Assembly (NCBI RefSeq): GCF_032164335.1
Contig: NZ_CP134152.1
Location: 1,178,001-1,242,000, forward strand
Direction: 5' to 3'
Source of the DNA: Winslowiella toletana
GTDB taxonomy: Bacteria; Pseudomonadota; Gammaproteobacteria; Enterobacterales; Enterobacteriaceae
DNA: 64,000 bases
Both the position numbers and the translations under genes were made by a program. The first letter of the stretch is position 1. Every line of letters begins with the position of its first letter. The notes beneath the pieces are model-generated. The model searched no databases and had not been told where the DNA came from. It saw nothing but the letters and a program-made list of their open reading frames with translations. Positions 42,380 through 51,680 of the stretch are shown here, piece after piece.

Positions 42380-44248
42380 ATGATGGACAATTTACGCGCG
42401 GCGTCGAACCATGTCGTGCTCAAAATTATTTTGGGACTGATTATCCTGTCATTCGTGCTGACCGGGGTCGGCGACTTTTTGATTGGCGGTAACGGAGACT
42501 ACGCAGCAAAAGTTAACGGTCAGGAGATCAGCCGGTCGCAATTAGAGCGAGCTTTTTCCACTGAGCGTAGCCGTCAGCAGCAGATGCTGGGCGAGCAGTT
42601 CTCTCAGCTGGCCAGTAACGAAGGCTATATGCAGCAGATGCGTCAGCAGGCGTTGTCTCAGCTGATTGATGAAGTGCTGCTGGGCCAGTACGCCAAAGAT
42701 CTGAAACTGGGCATCAGTGATGACCAGATCAAACAGGCAATCTTCGAACAGCCAGCATTCCAGACCGATGGCAAATTTGATAATGCCAAATATCAGGCGC
42801 TGATCGGCAATATGGGCTTCAGCCCCGATCAATATGCCGAAGCACTGCGTAAGCAGCTGACCAGTCAGCAACTGGTGACGGCAGTGGCCGGTACCGACTT
42901 TATGCTGCAAGGTGAGTCAGACGCGCTGGCAGCATTAGTTTCACAAGAGCGCCTGGTGCGTACTGCGACTATCGACGTCAATAAGCTGGCGGCGCAGCAG
43001 ACCGTCAGCGACGAAGAGAGCAAAAACTACTACCAGCAGAATCAAAACAGCTTTATGGCGCCAGAGCAGTTCCGTGTCAGCTATATCAAGCTGGATGCGG
43101 CAAGCATGCAGCAGCCGGCCAGCGACAGCGAAATTCAGAGCTGGTATGAAGATAATAAAGCTGACTATGGCCAACCGCAGCGTAATCGCTACAGCATCAT
43201 TCAGACCAAAACCGAAGCAGAAGCGCAGGCGGTTCTCGATCAGCTGAAGCAGGGCGGTGACTTTGCTGCTCTGGCGAAAGAAAAATCAGTCGATCCGATC
43301 TCTGCACGCAAAGGCGGTGATATGGGCTGGCTGGAGCCTTCTACCACGCCTGATGAGCTGAAAGACGCTAACCTGACCAGCAAAGGCCAGCTCTCTGGAG
43401 TGATCAACTCTTCTGTTGGTTTCCTGGTGGCGCGTCTTGACGATATTCAGCCAGAGAAGATTAAACCGCTGTCTGAAGTCCGTGATGCTATCGCTGATAA
43501 AGTGAAGCAGGAAAAAGCTATCGACGCGTATTACAAACTGCAGCAGAAAGTCAGTGACGCAGCGAGTAATGATAACGAGTCACTGGCCAGCGCAGAAGAG
43601 GCGGCGGGTGTGAAGGCGGTTGAGACCAGCTGGTTTGGTAAAGACAATCTGCCAGCCGAGCTGAACTTCAAACCGGTAGAGCAGGCGATCTTCAACGGCG
43701 GCTTAGTTGGAGAAGGCGGCGCGCCGGGCAGCAACTCCGACATCATTACCGTTGATGGCGATCGTGCATTTGTTCTGCGCACCACCGAACATAAAGCCGA
43801 AGCGGTGAAACCGTTTGCTGAGGTTCAGGCGCAGATTGTTGATACCGTTAAGCACAATAAAGCGGTTAAGCAGGCGAAAGCGGATGCTGACAAAATCATT
43901 GCCGAGCTGAAAGCGGGCAAACAGGATGCGCTGAAAGCGGCAGGCCTGAGCTTTGGTGAAAGCAAAACCCTGACGCGTAACGGTCAGGACGCAATCACTC
44001 AGGCGGTGTTTGCGCTGCCGGAGCCGACGAAAGACCATGCCTCTTATGGCATCAGCGAAGATATGCAGGGCAATGTTGTGCTGCTGTCACTGGATAAAGT
44101 GCAGGCTGGCAGCATGCCGGAAGAGCAGAAGAAAGCAATGATCGAGGGCATGACCCAGAACAATGCGCAAATCGCTTTTGAAGCACTGCTGAGCAACCTG
44201 CGTAAAGACGCCAAAATTAAGTATGGCGCTGCTGCACAGGCACAGTAA
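42380..44248 (+). CDS. ppiD: Periplasmic chaperone/isomerase-like PpiD
   Basis: Inner-membrane-anchored periplasmic chaperone of 622 residues that works with the SecYEG exit. The N-terminal helix VVLKIILGLIILSFVLTGVG anchors it. A SurA-like N domain follows, then a parvulin domain at about 265-360 (RYSIIQTKTEAEAQAVLDQL to GDMGWLEPSTTPDEL), which in PpiD is thought inactive, and a C-terminal domain. Two adjacent ATGs open the gene; the first is taken. Confidence 0.97.
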   Translation: MMDNLRAASNHVVLKIILGLIILSFVLTGVGDFLIGGNGDYAAKVNGQEISRSQLERAFSTERSRQQQMLGEQFSQLASNEGYMQQMRQQALSQLIDEVLLGQYAKDLKLGISDDQIKQAIFEQPAFQTDGKFDNAKYQALIGNMGFSPDQYAEALRKQLTSQQLVTAVAGTDFMLQGESDALAALVSQERLVRTATIDVNKLAAQQTVSDEESKNYYQQNQNSFMAPEQFRVSYIKLDAASMQQPASDSEIQSWYEDNKADYGQPQRNRYSIIQTKTEAEAQAVLDQLKQGGDFAALAKEKSVDPISARKGGDMGWLEPSTTPDELKDANLTSKGQLSGVINSSVGFLVARLDDIQPEKIKPLSEVRDAIADKVKQEKAIDAYYKLQQKVSDAASNDNESLASAEEAAGVKAVETSWFGKDNLPAELNFKPVEQAIFNGGLVGEGGAPGSNSDIITVDGDRAFVLRTTEHKAEAVKPFAEVQAQIVDTVKHNKAVKQAKADADKIIAELKAGKQDALKAAGLSFGESKTLTRNGQDAITQAVFALPEPTKDHASYGISEDMQGNVVLLSLDKVQAGSMPEEQKKAMIEGMTQNNAQIAFEALLSNLRKDAKIKYGAAAQAQ

Positions 44249-44731
<483 letters not shown>

Positions 44732-44789
44732 TCGCGCTCTCAGCCAGGCATGTTGCTGTCGAAAGCGGGAAACCAGGCTGCTAACCTGT

Positions 44790-44806
44790 AAGAGGTCATA
44801 CCAGTC
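44790..44806 (+). promoter_or_regulatory. FadR-like operator upstream of fadM
   Basis: AAGAGGTCATACCAGTC keeps the GGT-N3-ACCAG core of FadR sites and agrees with a palindromic FadR site at about 12 of 17 positions. It lies 35 bp before fadM, which in E. coli is under FadR control. Confidence 0.45.
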
Positions 44807-44841
44807 GGTATGGCCTTTTCTTCTGGCGGGGCGACAACGTT

Positions 44842-45243
44842 ATGCAGACAACAATTAAAGTGCGCGGTTATCATCTGGATGTTTATCAGCATGTCAACAA
44901 TGCGCGCTACCTGGAGTTTCTTGAAGAAGCGCGCTGGGAGTGGCTGGAGCGCAAACAGGCTTTTCAGTGGCTCAGCGACAACCATCTGGCGTTTATTGCG
45001 GTCAATATCAATATTAATTATCGTCGTCCGGCGGTACTGGGTGACGTACTGACTATCGACAGTCAGCTGCTGGAGCTGAAGGGCAAAAGCGGGGTGATGA
45101 GCCAAAAAGTATTGCTGGCCGACGGGACGCTGGTAGCGGATGCTGCGCTGACATTCGTATGTGTTGATCTGCGCACGCAAAAAGCGCTGCCGCTTGAAGA
45201 GGACATGAAAGCGCGGCTGCAGTCAATGTTAACAGAAGTGTAG
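44842..45243 (+). CDS. fadM: Long-chain acyl-CoA thioesterase FadM
   Basis: Hot-dog-fold thioesterase III of 133 residues, which clears CoA esters that escape beta-oxidation. The N-terminal DVYQHVNNARYLEFLEEARW holds the 4-hydroxybenzoyl-CoA-thioesterase-type active site. It is ybaW of E. coli, in the same place between ybaV and queC. It is convergent with queC. Confidence 0.94.
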   Translation: MQTTIKVRGYHLDVYQHVNNARYLEFLEEARWEWLERKQAFQWLSDNHLAFIAVNININYRRPAVLGDVLTIDSQLLELKGKSGVMSQKVLLADGTLVADAALTFVCVDLRTQKALPLEEDMKARLQSMLTEV

Positions 45244-45272
45244 TGGCGCGCCACTCGGCAGACCATCAGCAA

Positions 45273-45292
45273 GGGAGCCGAAAACGGCTCCC
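45273..45292. terminator. Hairpin between fadM and queC
   Basis: GGGAGCCG and CGGCTCCC form an 8-bp stem around AAAA between convergent genes. A near copy with a TTTT loop lies at 58929-58948. Confidence 0.6.
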
Positions 45293-45311
45293 CATAATAC
45301 CGGAAGCAAAA

Positions 45312-46007
45312 TTAAATCAGGCCGGTTTTTTGCTGCATACTGGCCATCACTGTGGCGGCGTCAGCCTGATACTCTTTCAGGCCATTGGCACGCAAATGAC
45401 AGGCGGCACATTCGCCACAGCCATCACCCTTAATGCCGTTATAGCAGGTCAGCGTCTGCTGGCGCACCAGCGGCAACTGCTGCCAGTAATCGGCCAGCGC
45501 CCAGGTTTCGGCTTTATTCAGCCACATCAGCGGCGTTTCAAAACGCACGCTGCGAGCCATACCCAGTTCGACGGCATGATTCAGCGCTTTAACAAATTCA
45601 TCTCGGCAGTCGGGATAACCCGAAAAGTCGGTTTCACAGACGCCGGTGATCACCGCTTCTGCTTCTACCTGATAAGCATAAATTGATGCCAGCGTCAGAA
45701 ACAGAATGTTGCGTCCCGGTACAAAGGTGCTGGGTAAACCGCCGGCATCCGGATCGAAGGCGGGAACCGGAATGTTATCACGCGTCAGGCTACTGACCGC
45801 CAGTTCATTCAGCAGGGTGACATCCAGCACCTTATGCGCCCGCGCACCCAGCTGCAGAGAGAGCGCCTGCGCAACCTCGATCTCTTCGCGATGGCGCTGA
45901 CCATAATCAAAAGTGACGCAATGCACTTCGTCATATTGTTTGAGGGCCTGAATCAGGCAGGTTGTTGAATCCTGACCGCCGCTAAAAACCACTATTGCAC
46001 GTTTCAT
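45312..46007 (-). CDS. queC: 7-cyano-7-deazaguanine synthase QueC
   Basis: Converts carboxydeazaguanine to preQ0 with ATP and ammonia in queuosine synthesis. The 231 residues have the PP-loop [10 protein letters not shown] (about 9-18) and a four-Cys zinc site in the C-terminal [16 protein letters not shown]. The intact gene, with tgt and queA in this window, supports a complete tRNA queuosine route. Confidence 0.97.
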   Translation of the reverse strand: MKRAIVVFSGGQDSTTCLIQALKQYDEVHCVTFDYGQRHREEIEVAQALSLQLGARAHKVLDVTLLNELAVSSLTRDNIPVPAFDPDAGGLPSTFVPGRNILFLTLASIYAYQVEAEAVITGVCETDFSGYPDCRDEFVKALNHAVELGMARSVRFETPLMWLNKAETWALADYWQQLPLVRQQTLTCYNGIKGDGCGECAACHLRANGLKEYQADAATVMASMQQKTGLI

Positions 46008-46057
46008 AGTTGTCCTGAATATCGGGTTAAGCGCCTATGGTACTGCCTGCGGCACTC

Positions 46058-47758
46058 TCACTCAATCATCACCGGTGGGGGTATCCAGGCGCGGGTAAAA
46101 TCAAACCAGCCCCAGCTGTTAAGATAAATTCCTTCTACGCCGGGCGGTGCGCTGACCTGATAGCGATAATTAAACAGCGGCGTGATAACCGCATCGCTCA
46201 TCAGCTGCTGAAAAGTGTGTTGCAGGCCGTCAAAGCGATCGGATTCCTGCGCCAGCGCCTGGATCTGATCGAGGCTGGCGATCAACCTGCGATACTGTTC
46301 TGCGTCCAGAATGGCGGGCCAGAGTGAATCAAGGCGTAACCAGCTTTCCAGCGTAAATTGCGGCGCGTCGCCAATCAGGCGATCGCCCATGATCAGATCG
46401 GCGCTGGGCAGATCGTTGTAATTTTTCCAGCTTTTACCCGGATGAAAATGCAGCTGCAGCTGACAATCATGCATTGCCAACAGTTGCTGTAACTGATGCG
46501 CCATCGCATCCAGCTCCACCGGCAGGTGATAGTGGAGTTGCAGGATCGCCGGTAGCGAAATATGCGGATTCTCCGGCCAGCATGGTAGTGGCCAGCCCGG
46601 CAGCAATTCGCGACCCGGAGTAATCAGTCCCTCTTCCAGCGGCAGCCTGGCAACCATCTCCGCCTGCTGGATCAAATGCATCAGTTTTGCCGCCTGGGCA
46701 GGGCTCAACGCATCGCTTTGCCTGATCGCCAGATAACAGAAGCCGAGACTGATGCTGTTACTGACCGGGCGTAGCCGCGACAACTCATGCTGTGCGCCAA
46801 TGGCAATCTGCACCGGATGGCGACAGCTGGTGCCCAGCTGGCTGTCGAACAGCTGTGGCGTAATCCAGTACTCAATCGCCTGCATCAGCGGATGTTGCAG
46901 GTGATACCAGCCGTGGCTTTCGATCCGCACCAGCGTTGGCGAAAAATGGCTGAGACGATACGGCCCGGCCCCCAACTTTTCATCCTGTGGATGGGGTAAC
47001 AGACAGCTCACACTGGCCAGGCGGTGTGCCAGCCAGTTGTCAGGACAGTGCAGTTCAAAGCGCAGGCAGAGTGCATGCGCCAGCGTGATGCTTTTGACAC
47101 TGGCAAGCAGTTTACTGCCGGTTTCACTTTGCAGAATGCGTTGCAGTTGCTGCTGTAACTGACCGGCATCGATCGCTTCGCCGCTGTGCCAGTGCAGCTG
47201 CGGGCGCAAAAAGAAAAACCACTCTTTCTGATTGTCACCGCACACCCAGTGATGTGCCAGATCGGCCACCGGCTGGTGGTCGGCAAAGCGGGTGAGTCCG
47301 GCATAAATATGCCGCGCCAGATGCTGCTCGGCACGTCCGTCAAGGCTTAGCGGCTGAATATCATCCAGTGGGCGGTAGTAGGGGATACGCAGCGTCGGTG
47401 CGTCATTCTGCCACTGTCCGCCCATAAACGGCTGCAACAGATGAGCAAGCTGCTCTGGTGCCAGTTGCACTAATTGCAGCGCATGCTGCGTTTGACCGCC
47501 ATCCAGTTGCTGCTGTAGCAACGCGCTGCGTAACTGCTCAGGATTTTGCAGAAAGCGCAGCGTGCCGCGTTTACCGCGGCCGGATTGTGCCTGCCAGTCA
47601 AGCCATTCATTCTGTTGCCACTGGCGCAACAGAGTACGAACATGGCGCTCACTGCAAAAGCAACGTTCAGCCATCTCGGCCACGCTGGTTTGCTGTACCG
47701 CGCCCCGACTGTGTTGCCACAGTCTGGTAAACTGATTCAGACGATTGAGCTGGCGCAT
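46058..47758 (-). CDS. ybaE: SgrR-family transcriptional regulator YbaE
   Basis: 566-residue protein with an N-terminal winged helix (VAEMAERCFCSERHVRTLLRQWQ) fused to a solute-binding-protein-5-like domain (GGQWQNDAPTLRIPYYRPLDD, later SCRHPVQIAIGAQHE). SgrR of E. coli, with the same architecture, senses sugar phosphate; the ligand of YbaE is unknown. The start at MRQLNRLNQF is by homology; an upstream GTG in frame is possible. Confidence 0.92.
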   Translation of the reverse strand: MRQLNRLNQFTRLWQHSRGAVQQTSVAEMAERCFCSERHVRTLLRQWQQNEWLDWQAQSGRGKRGTLRFLQNPEQLRSALLQQQLDGGQTQHALQLVQLAPEQLAHLLQPFMGGQWQNDAPTLRIPYYRPLDDIQPLSLDGRAEQHLARHIYAGLTRFADHQPVADLAHHWVCGDNQKEWFFFLRPQLHWHSGEAIDAGQLQQQLQRILQSETGSKLLASVKSITLAHALCLRFELHCPDNWLAHRLASVSCLLPHPQDEKLGAGPYRLSHFSPTLVRIESHGWYHLQHPLMQAIEYWITPQLFDSQLGTSCRHPVQIAIGAQHELSRLRPVSNSISLGFCYLAIRQSDALSPAQAAKLMHLIQQAEMVARLPLEEGLITPGRELLPGWPLPCWPENPHISLPAILQLHYHLPVELDAMAHQLQQLLAMHDCQLQLHFHPGKSWKNYNDLPSADLIMGDRLIGDAPQFTLESWLRLDSLWPAILDAEQYRRLIASLDQIQALAQESDRFDGLQHTFQQLMSDAVITPLFNYRYQVSAPPGVEGIYLNSWGWFDFTRAWIPPPVMIE

Positions 47759-47857
47759 AATGAAACCCGGAAGTGATTTCACAAAGTATTCACTATTAGT
47801 TCCGTAAATACCAGGTGATACTCTACGATGATTATTTAATCGTTAGCAGGAGATGAG

Positions 47858-48679
47858 ATGTCACGTTTAGCCGCTTTTGATATGGATGGCACCTTATTAT
47901 TGCCTAACCACCAGTTAGGGGAAGAAACGCTGGCGGCACTGCGTGCGCTGCAGCAGAAAAAGGTGGTGCTGGCTTTCGCTACCGGCAGGCATCTGCTTGA
48001 AATGAAGATTCTGGCCGCCGATCTGGCTCTTGATGCCTGGCTTATCACCGGCAATGGCACACGTATCAACGGACTACAGGGCGAGCAATTGTTCGGCTGC
48101 GATTTGCCCGCGGAGATTGCGCACCTGGTGACCCACACCCAGTGGGACACCACGGCCACTCTGCATCTGTTTAATGATGATGGCTGGTTTACCGGCGCGG
48201 AGCTGCCGGAAATATTACAGGCGCATCTGCTGAGTGGCTTCAGTTATCAGCTGGGTGATGTACGCAATATTCCGGCCGATAAAGTAACTAAAATCTGCTT
48301 TATCGCTGAGCATGACGAGCTGTGCCGCCTCGAGATCCAGCTGCGCGAAGCGCTGGGCGATCGTGCGCATTTGTGTTTTTCGGCCTGGGAGTGTCTGGAA
48401 GTGCTGCCGCTTAACTGTAATAAAGGCACCGCGCTTAATTTTCTCAGCAACCATTTGGGGCTGACAATGGCCGACTGCATGGCTTTTGGTGATGCGATGA
48501 ACGATCGGGAAATGCTGGAGAGCGTCGGGCGCGGATTTATTATGGGCAATGCAATGCATCAACTGAAAAACGAACTGCCGCATTTACCGGTGATCGGGCA
48601 TTGTGCGACGCAGGGGGTATCACATTATCTGAATCACTGGCTGACAACTCCGGATCTCAGTTATACCCCGCGCTCCTGA
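47858..48679 (+). CDS. cof: HAD-family HMP-PP phosphatase Cof
   Basis: Haloacid-dehalogenase phosphatase of 273 residues acting on a thiamine pyrimidine intermediate and other phosphates. The nucleophile motif is FDMDGTLL with Asp8 and Asp10, and the last motif is [12 protein letters not shown] near residue 208, with a Cof-type cap domain between. An AGGAG site precedes the ATG. In E. coli the next gene is ybaO (decR); here the RHS and ccdA-like genes intervene. Confidence 0.96.
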   Translation: MSRLAAFDMDGTLLLPNHQLGEETLAALRALQQKKVVLAFATGRHLLEMKILAADLALDAWLITGNGTRINGLQGEQLFGCDLPAEIAHLVTHTQWDTTATLHLFNDDGWFTGAELPEILQAHLLSGFSYQLGDVRNIPADKVTKICFIAEHDELCRLEIQLREALGDRAHLCFSAWECLEVLPLNCNKGTALNFLSNHLGLTMADCMAFGDAMNDREMLESVGRGFIMGNAMHQLKNELPHLPVIGHCATQGVSHYLNHWLTTPDLSYTPRS

Positions 48680-48717
48680 CGCGACAGCAACCCATCCCGC
48701 CAGTGTTAACTATCGCG

Positions 48718-48749
48718 AGCCGGTCACTTCGCACTGTTCGGCTTTTTTT
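48718..48749 (+). terminator. Possible cof terminator
   Basis: AGCCG and CGGCT are separated by 16 bases and followed by seven T. The stem is short. Confidence 0.4.
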
Positions 48750-48871
48750 CGCCCGGCATCACCTTAATGATTACGTAACATAATGATTAATTGAATTTAA
48801 TTTTACTGGCTTCGCTTTGCTGTGGCTGAGATAACCTCAATCTTCTCAGGCTATTTTCAATGGAGCGAAAT

Positions 48872-50011
48872 ATGAACCCTTGTCGGGTGGGATTTAATGG
48901 CCAGCGTCTGGACCCAATCAGCGGAGCCAGCCATTTAGGTAACGGTTATCGCGCTTATCATCCCTCGCTGATGCGATTTAATCGCCCGGATGGCTGGGCG
49001 CCCTTTGGCGCTGGCGGCATCAATCCTTATCTCTACTGTGACGGCGATCCGCTGAATCGCGTTGACCCGTCGGGGCACGCAAGCTGGCTGGCTGGCCTGG
49101 GGATCGGACTGGGAATTTTGGGCATTGTCGCTGCGCTGTTAACCGGCGGTGCCGCTATCGCCGTAGCCGGAAGTCTCAGTGCGGCAATCGGCAGCGCCTC
49201 GCCGCTGTCATTGCTCAGCGGAATTGCAGGGCTGGTGGCAGATGTCAGCGGCATCGCCAGCACCGCCACCGCACACAGCAACCGCAGAGCGTCAACGGCG
49301 CTAAGCTGGATCTCTCTTGCAGCCGGAATGCTTTCCCTCGGGATGGGGCTGGCATCTATGGCCTGGCGAAGAGTGAATTCAGCAGTCAGACAACTGGGCA
49401 ACTTGAGTTCAGCGAGATCCACATGGGGAAATGTCGACGATATAGAAAATATTCAGATGCTGGGAGTAGGAAGCTCAACTCGCCCCTCGAGGATCACAGA
49501 CATCTATTACAGCTTTGATGACGTTAAAAAAGGCTCCCGACGTCTGAATATTGTTGCGCATGGCCGGTTTGAACAAAGTTTAAATTACGCGACCGTTGGA
49601 TTCAGTCAGGTATCCACCCGCTATACCGGTGCAAGCTTTGCAGCTTATCTGTCGGATATGGGCATCAACTTCTCTGATTATGCTGACGGCGGCGTAAGAC
49701 AGATCGTTTGCTATTCCGCGGATGGCGCTGACAGCTTTGCCGCCAGCTTTGCCCGGCAGTCGGGTTTATCGGTAAAAGCATTCAGCGGGCCGGTAACCAC
49801 AGAAGGTGAATTGCAATCCATGGTCAATGCGCATGCGTCACCCACCCACCTTGAAAAGATGTTTAACGGTAATTTACTGGTAGCGGAAGAATCTTTAAAT
49901 GAGGGGCTTGTCGAGCTGGAATCGAGAGATAATTTATTCCGTGTCATCAAAGAGAACCGGGGGATCAGCGGCGGGTATAATCCGCTGACCACTCGTCCGG
50001 CAAAAAGCTAA
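48872..50011 (+). CDS. Orphan RHS-core protein with possible His/Cys effector domain
   Basis: 379 residues, three regions. Residues ~7-68 are the conserved end of RHS-repeat proteins (LGNGYRAYHPSLMRFNRPDG through DGDPLNRVDPSGH), normally the end of a 1,000+ residue cage, here with no repeats before it. Residues ~70-170 are Gly/Ala-rich and hydrophobic, with at least two membrane-like stretches. Residues ~205-379 form a polar domain with NIVAHGRFE (His230) and RQIVCYSADG (Cys280) set 50 apart after hydrophobic strands, the spacing style of clan CD cysteine peptidases such as the RTX-toxin C80 domain. That last assignment is inference. The start is the ATG at 48872, with GGAG seven bases upstream. 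Similar short RHS orphans occur in Pseudomonas. It is inserted between cof and the ccdA-like gene, has no immunity gene beside it, and stops 3 bp from the convergent neighbour. Confidence 0.7.
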   Translation: MNPCRVGFNGQRLDPISGASHLGNGYRAYHPSLMRFNRPDGWAPFGAGGINPYLYCDGDPLNRVDPSGHASWLAGLGIGLGILGIVAALLTGGAAIAVAGSLSAAIGSASPLSLLSGIAGLVADVSGIASTATAHSNRRASTALSWISLAAGMLSLGMGLASMAWRRVNSAVRQLGNLSSARSTWGNVDDIENIQMLGVGSSTRPSRITDIYYSFDDVKKGSRRLNIVAHGRFEQSLNYATVGFSQVSTRYTGASFAAYLSDMGINFSDYADGGVRQIVCYSADGADSFAASFARQSGLSVKAFSGPVTTEGELQSMVNAHASPTHLEKMFNGNLLVAEESLNEGLVELESRDNLFRVIKENRGISGGYNPLTTRPAKS

Positions 50012-50014
50012 CGG

Positions 50015-51061
50015 TCAGACGTTGCCGCTTGATAACGCCGCCTGCCAACTGCTGATATCACCGATATTGTCAGCCACCCATTTGGCGTTGTAGTAACTGT
50101 CGAGATAGCGTTCACCGCTGTCACACAGCAGAGTAACAATCGCCCCCTGACGCCCTTGCTCACGCATCTGTCGGGCGACCTGCAAGGCACCCCAAACGTT
50201 GGTGCCGGTGGACGCGCCGACTTTGCGGCCAAGCTGTTTTTCCATCCACAGCATGGTTGCGATGCTGGCGCCATCCGGCACCTTCAGCATGCTGTCAATT
50301 ACGTCGGGAATAAACGACGGCTCGACGCGTGGGCGGCCAATCCCTTCAATTTTGCTGCCCACCGCGCTACGCAGGGCAGCATCACGCTGACGCCAGTAGT
50401 CATAAAATACTGAATTTTCAGGGTCGACCACCATCAATTGGGTATCATGACCCTGGTAACGTAAATAGCGGCCAATGGTGGCTGAAGTACCGCCGGTTCC
50501 GGCACTCATTACAATGGTATCAGGAATCGGGAAAGGCTCGCTGGACATCTGGCGGAAGATGCTTTCCGCGATATTGTTATTGCCACGCCAGTCGGTGGCA
50601 CGCTCGGCATAGGTAAACTGATCCATAAAGTGACCATCGAGATCGCGCGCCAGCCGTTCTGATTCAGCATACAGCTGACAAGGATCGCTGACGAAATGAC
50701 ACTGCCCGCCATAAAAGGCAATCTGCTCAACTTTACGTCTGGCGGTGCTGGCCGGCATCACGGCAATAAAAGGTAACCCCAACAGCCGGGCAAAATAAGC
50801 TTCCGACACGGCGGTACTGCCCGATGATGCCTCGATAATCGGACGATCCTGTTTTATCCAGCCATTACTCAGGCCATACAAAAACAGGGAGCGTGCCAGC
50901 CGATGTTTCAGGCTGCCGGTCGGATGGGTGCTTTCATCTTTCAGATACAGCCAGATGCCAGGATAATCAGCCAGTGCCAGGCGGATCAGATGAGTATCGG
51001 CAGATCGCTGAAAGTCAGCGTTGATTTCTTTGATGGCGTGTTTGGTCCACTGGCTGTTCAT
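50015..51061 (-). CDS. PLP-dependent cysteine synthase-like enzyme, probable cysteine desulfhydrase CcdA
   Basis: 348-residue fold-type II pyridoxal phosphate enzyme. The PLP Lys lies in [15 protein letters not shown] near residue 45, the [17 protein letters not shown] loop binds substrate carboxylate, and [19 protein letters not shown] binds phosphate. Relatives are annotated as cysteine synthase family. I recall a cysteine-inducible desulfhydrase (ccdA) of Pantoea ananatis encoded beside an Lrp-type regulator homologous to DecR, and this divergent pair fits. The start ([12 protein letters not shown]) has an AGGAG site. Cysteine breakdown is therefore likely, but synthase activity cannot be excluded from sequence. 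Confidence 0.8.
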   Translation of the reverse strand: MNSQWTKHAIKEINADFQRSADTHLIRLALADYPGIWLYLKDESTHPTGSLKHRLARSLFLYGLSNGWIKQDRPIIEASSGSTAVSEAYFARLLGLPFIAVMPASTARRKVEQIAFYGGQCHFVSDPCQLYAESERLARDLDGHFMDQFTYAERATDWRGNNNIAESIFRQMSSEPFPIPDTIVMSAGTGGTSATIGRYLRYQGHDTQLMVVDPENSVFYDYWRQRDAALRSAVGSKIEGIGRPRVEPSFIPDVIDSMLKVPDGASIATMLWMEKQLGRKVGASTGTNVWGALQVARQMREQGRQGAIVTLLCDSGERYLDSYYNAKWVADNIGDISSWQAALSSGNV

Positions 51062-51174
51062 GGGCTGGCTCCTGAAAATGATGAACAGAGAGTAAGGCAT
51101 TTCCGGGAAAAAAGGTTTGCCTTCTTTCCTGTATAATCGCCAGATTAGAGAAATATTTTCTCCTGGATGGCCGT

Positions 51175-51636
51175 ATGTTAGATAAAACTGACCGTAAACT
51201 GCTGGCGTTATTGCAGAATGACTGCACGTTGTCCTTACAGGCGCTGGCCGACGCGGTGAATCTCACCACCACACCGTGCTGGAAACGGCTGAAAAAGCTG
51301 GAAGATGACGGCATTATCCGTGGCCGGGTAGCGCTGCTTGACGGTGAAAAACTCGGGCTGTCGCTGACGGCGTTTATGCTGATTAAAACGCATCAGCACA
51401 GCAGCGAGTGGTATCAGCAGTTTGTTGATGTGGTACAGAGCATGCCAGAAGTCATGGCGTTTTATCGCATGGCCGGTGAGTATGATTATCTGCTGCGAAT
51501 CCAGGTGGCTGACATGAAACGCTACGATGCGTTTTACAAACGTTTAGTGAACGGCATTCCAGGCTTAATCGATGTCACTTCGAGTTTTGCCATGGAAGAG
51601 ATAAAATACACTACGGCATTGCCGGTAAATCCATAA
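51175..51636 (+). CDS. decR: Lrp/AsnC-family cysteine-responsive regulator DecR
   Basis: 153-residue regulator with an N-terminal helix-turn-helix ([30 protein letters not shown]) and a C-terminal ligand-binding RAM domain ([16 protein letters not shown]). E. coli DecR (YbaO) activates cysteine detoxification genes at a distance; here the likely target is the divergent enzyme gene 113 bp away. It precedes mdlAB as in E. coli. Confidence 0.94.
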   Translation: MLDKTDRKLLALLQNDCTLSLQALADAVNLTTTPCWKRLKKLEDDGIIRGRVALLDGEKLGLSLTAFMLIKTHQHSSEWYQQFVDVVQSMPEVMAFYRMAGEYDYLLRIQVADMKRYDAFYKRLVNGIPGLIDVTSSFAMEEIKYTTALPVNP

Positions 51637-51680
51637 TCTGATGCGGTATCACCGCTTTCTCCAACCCCAGGAATTATTGC

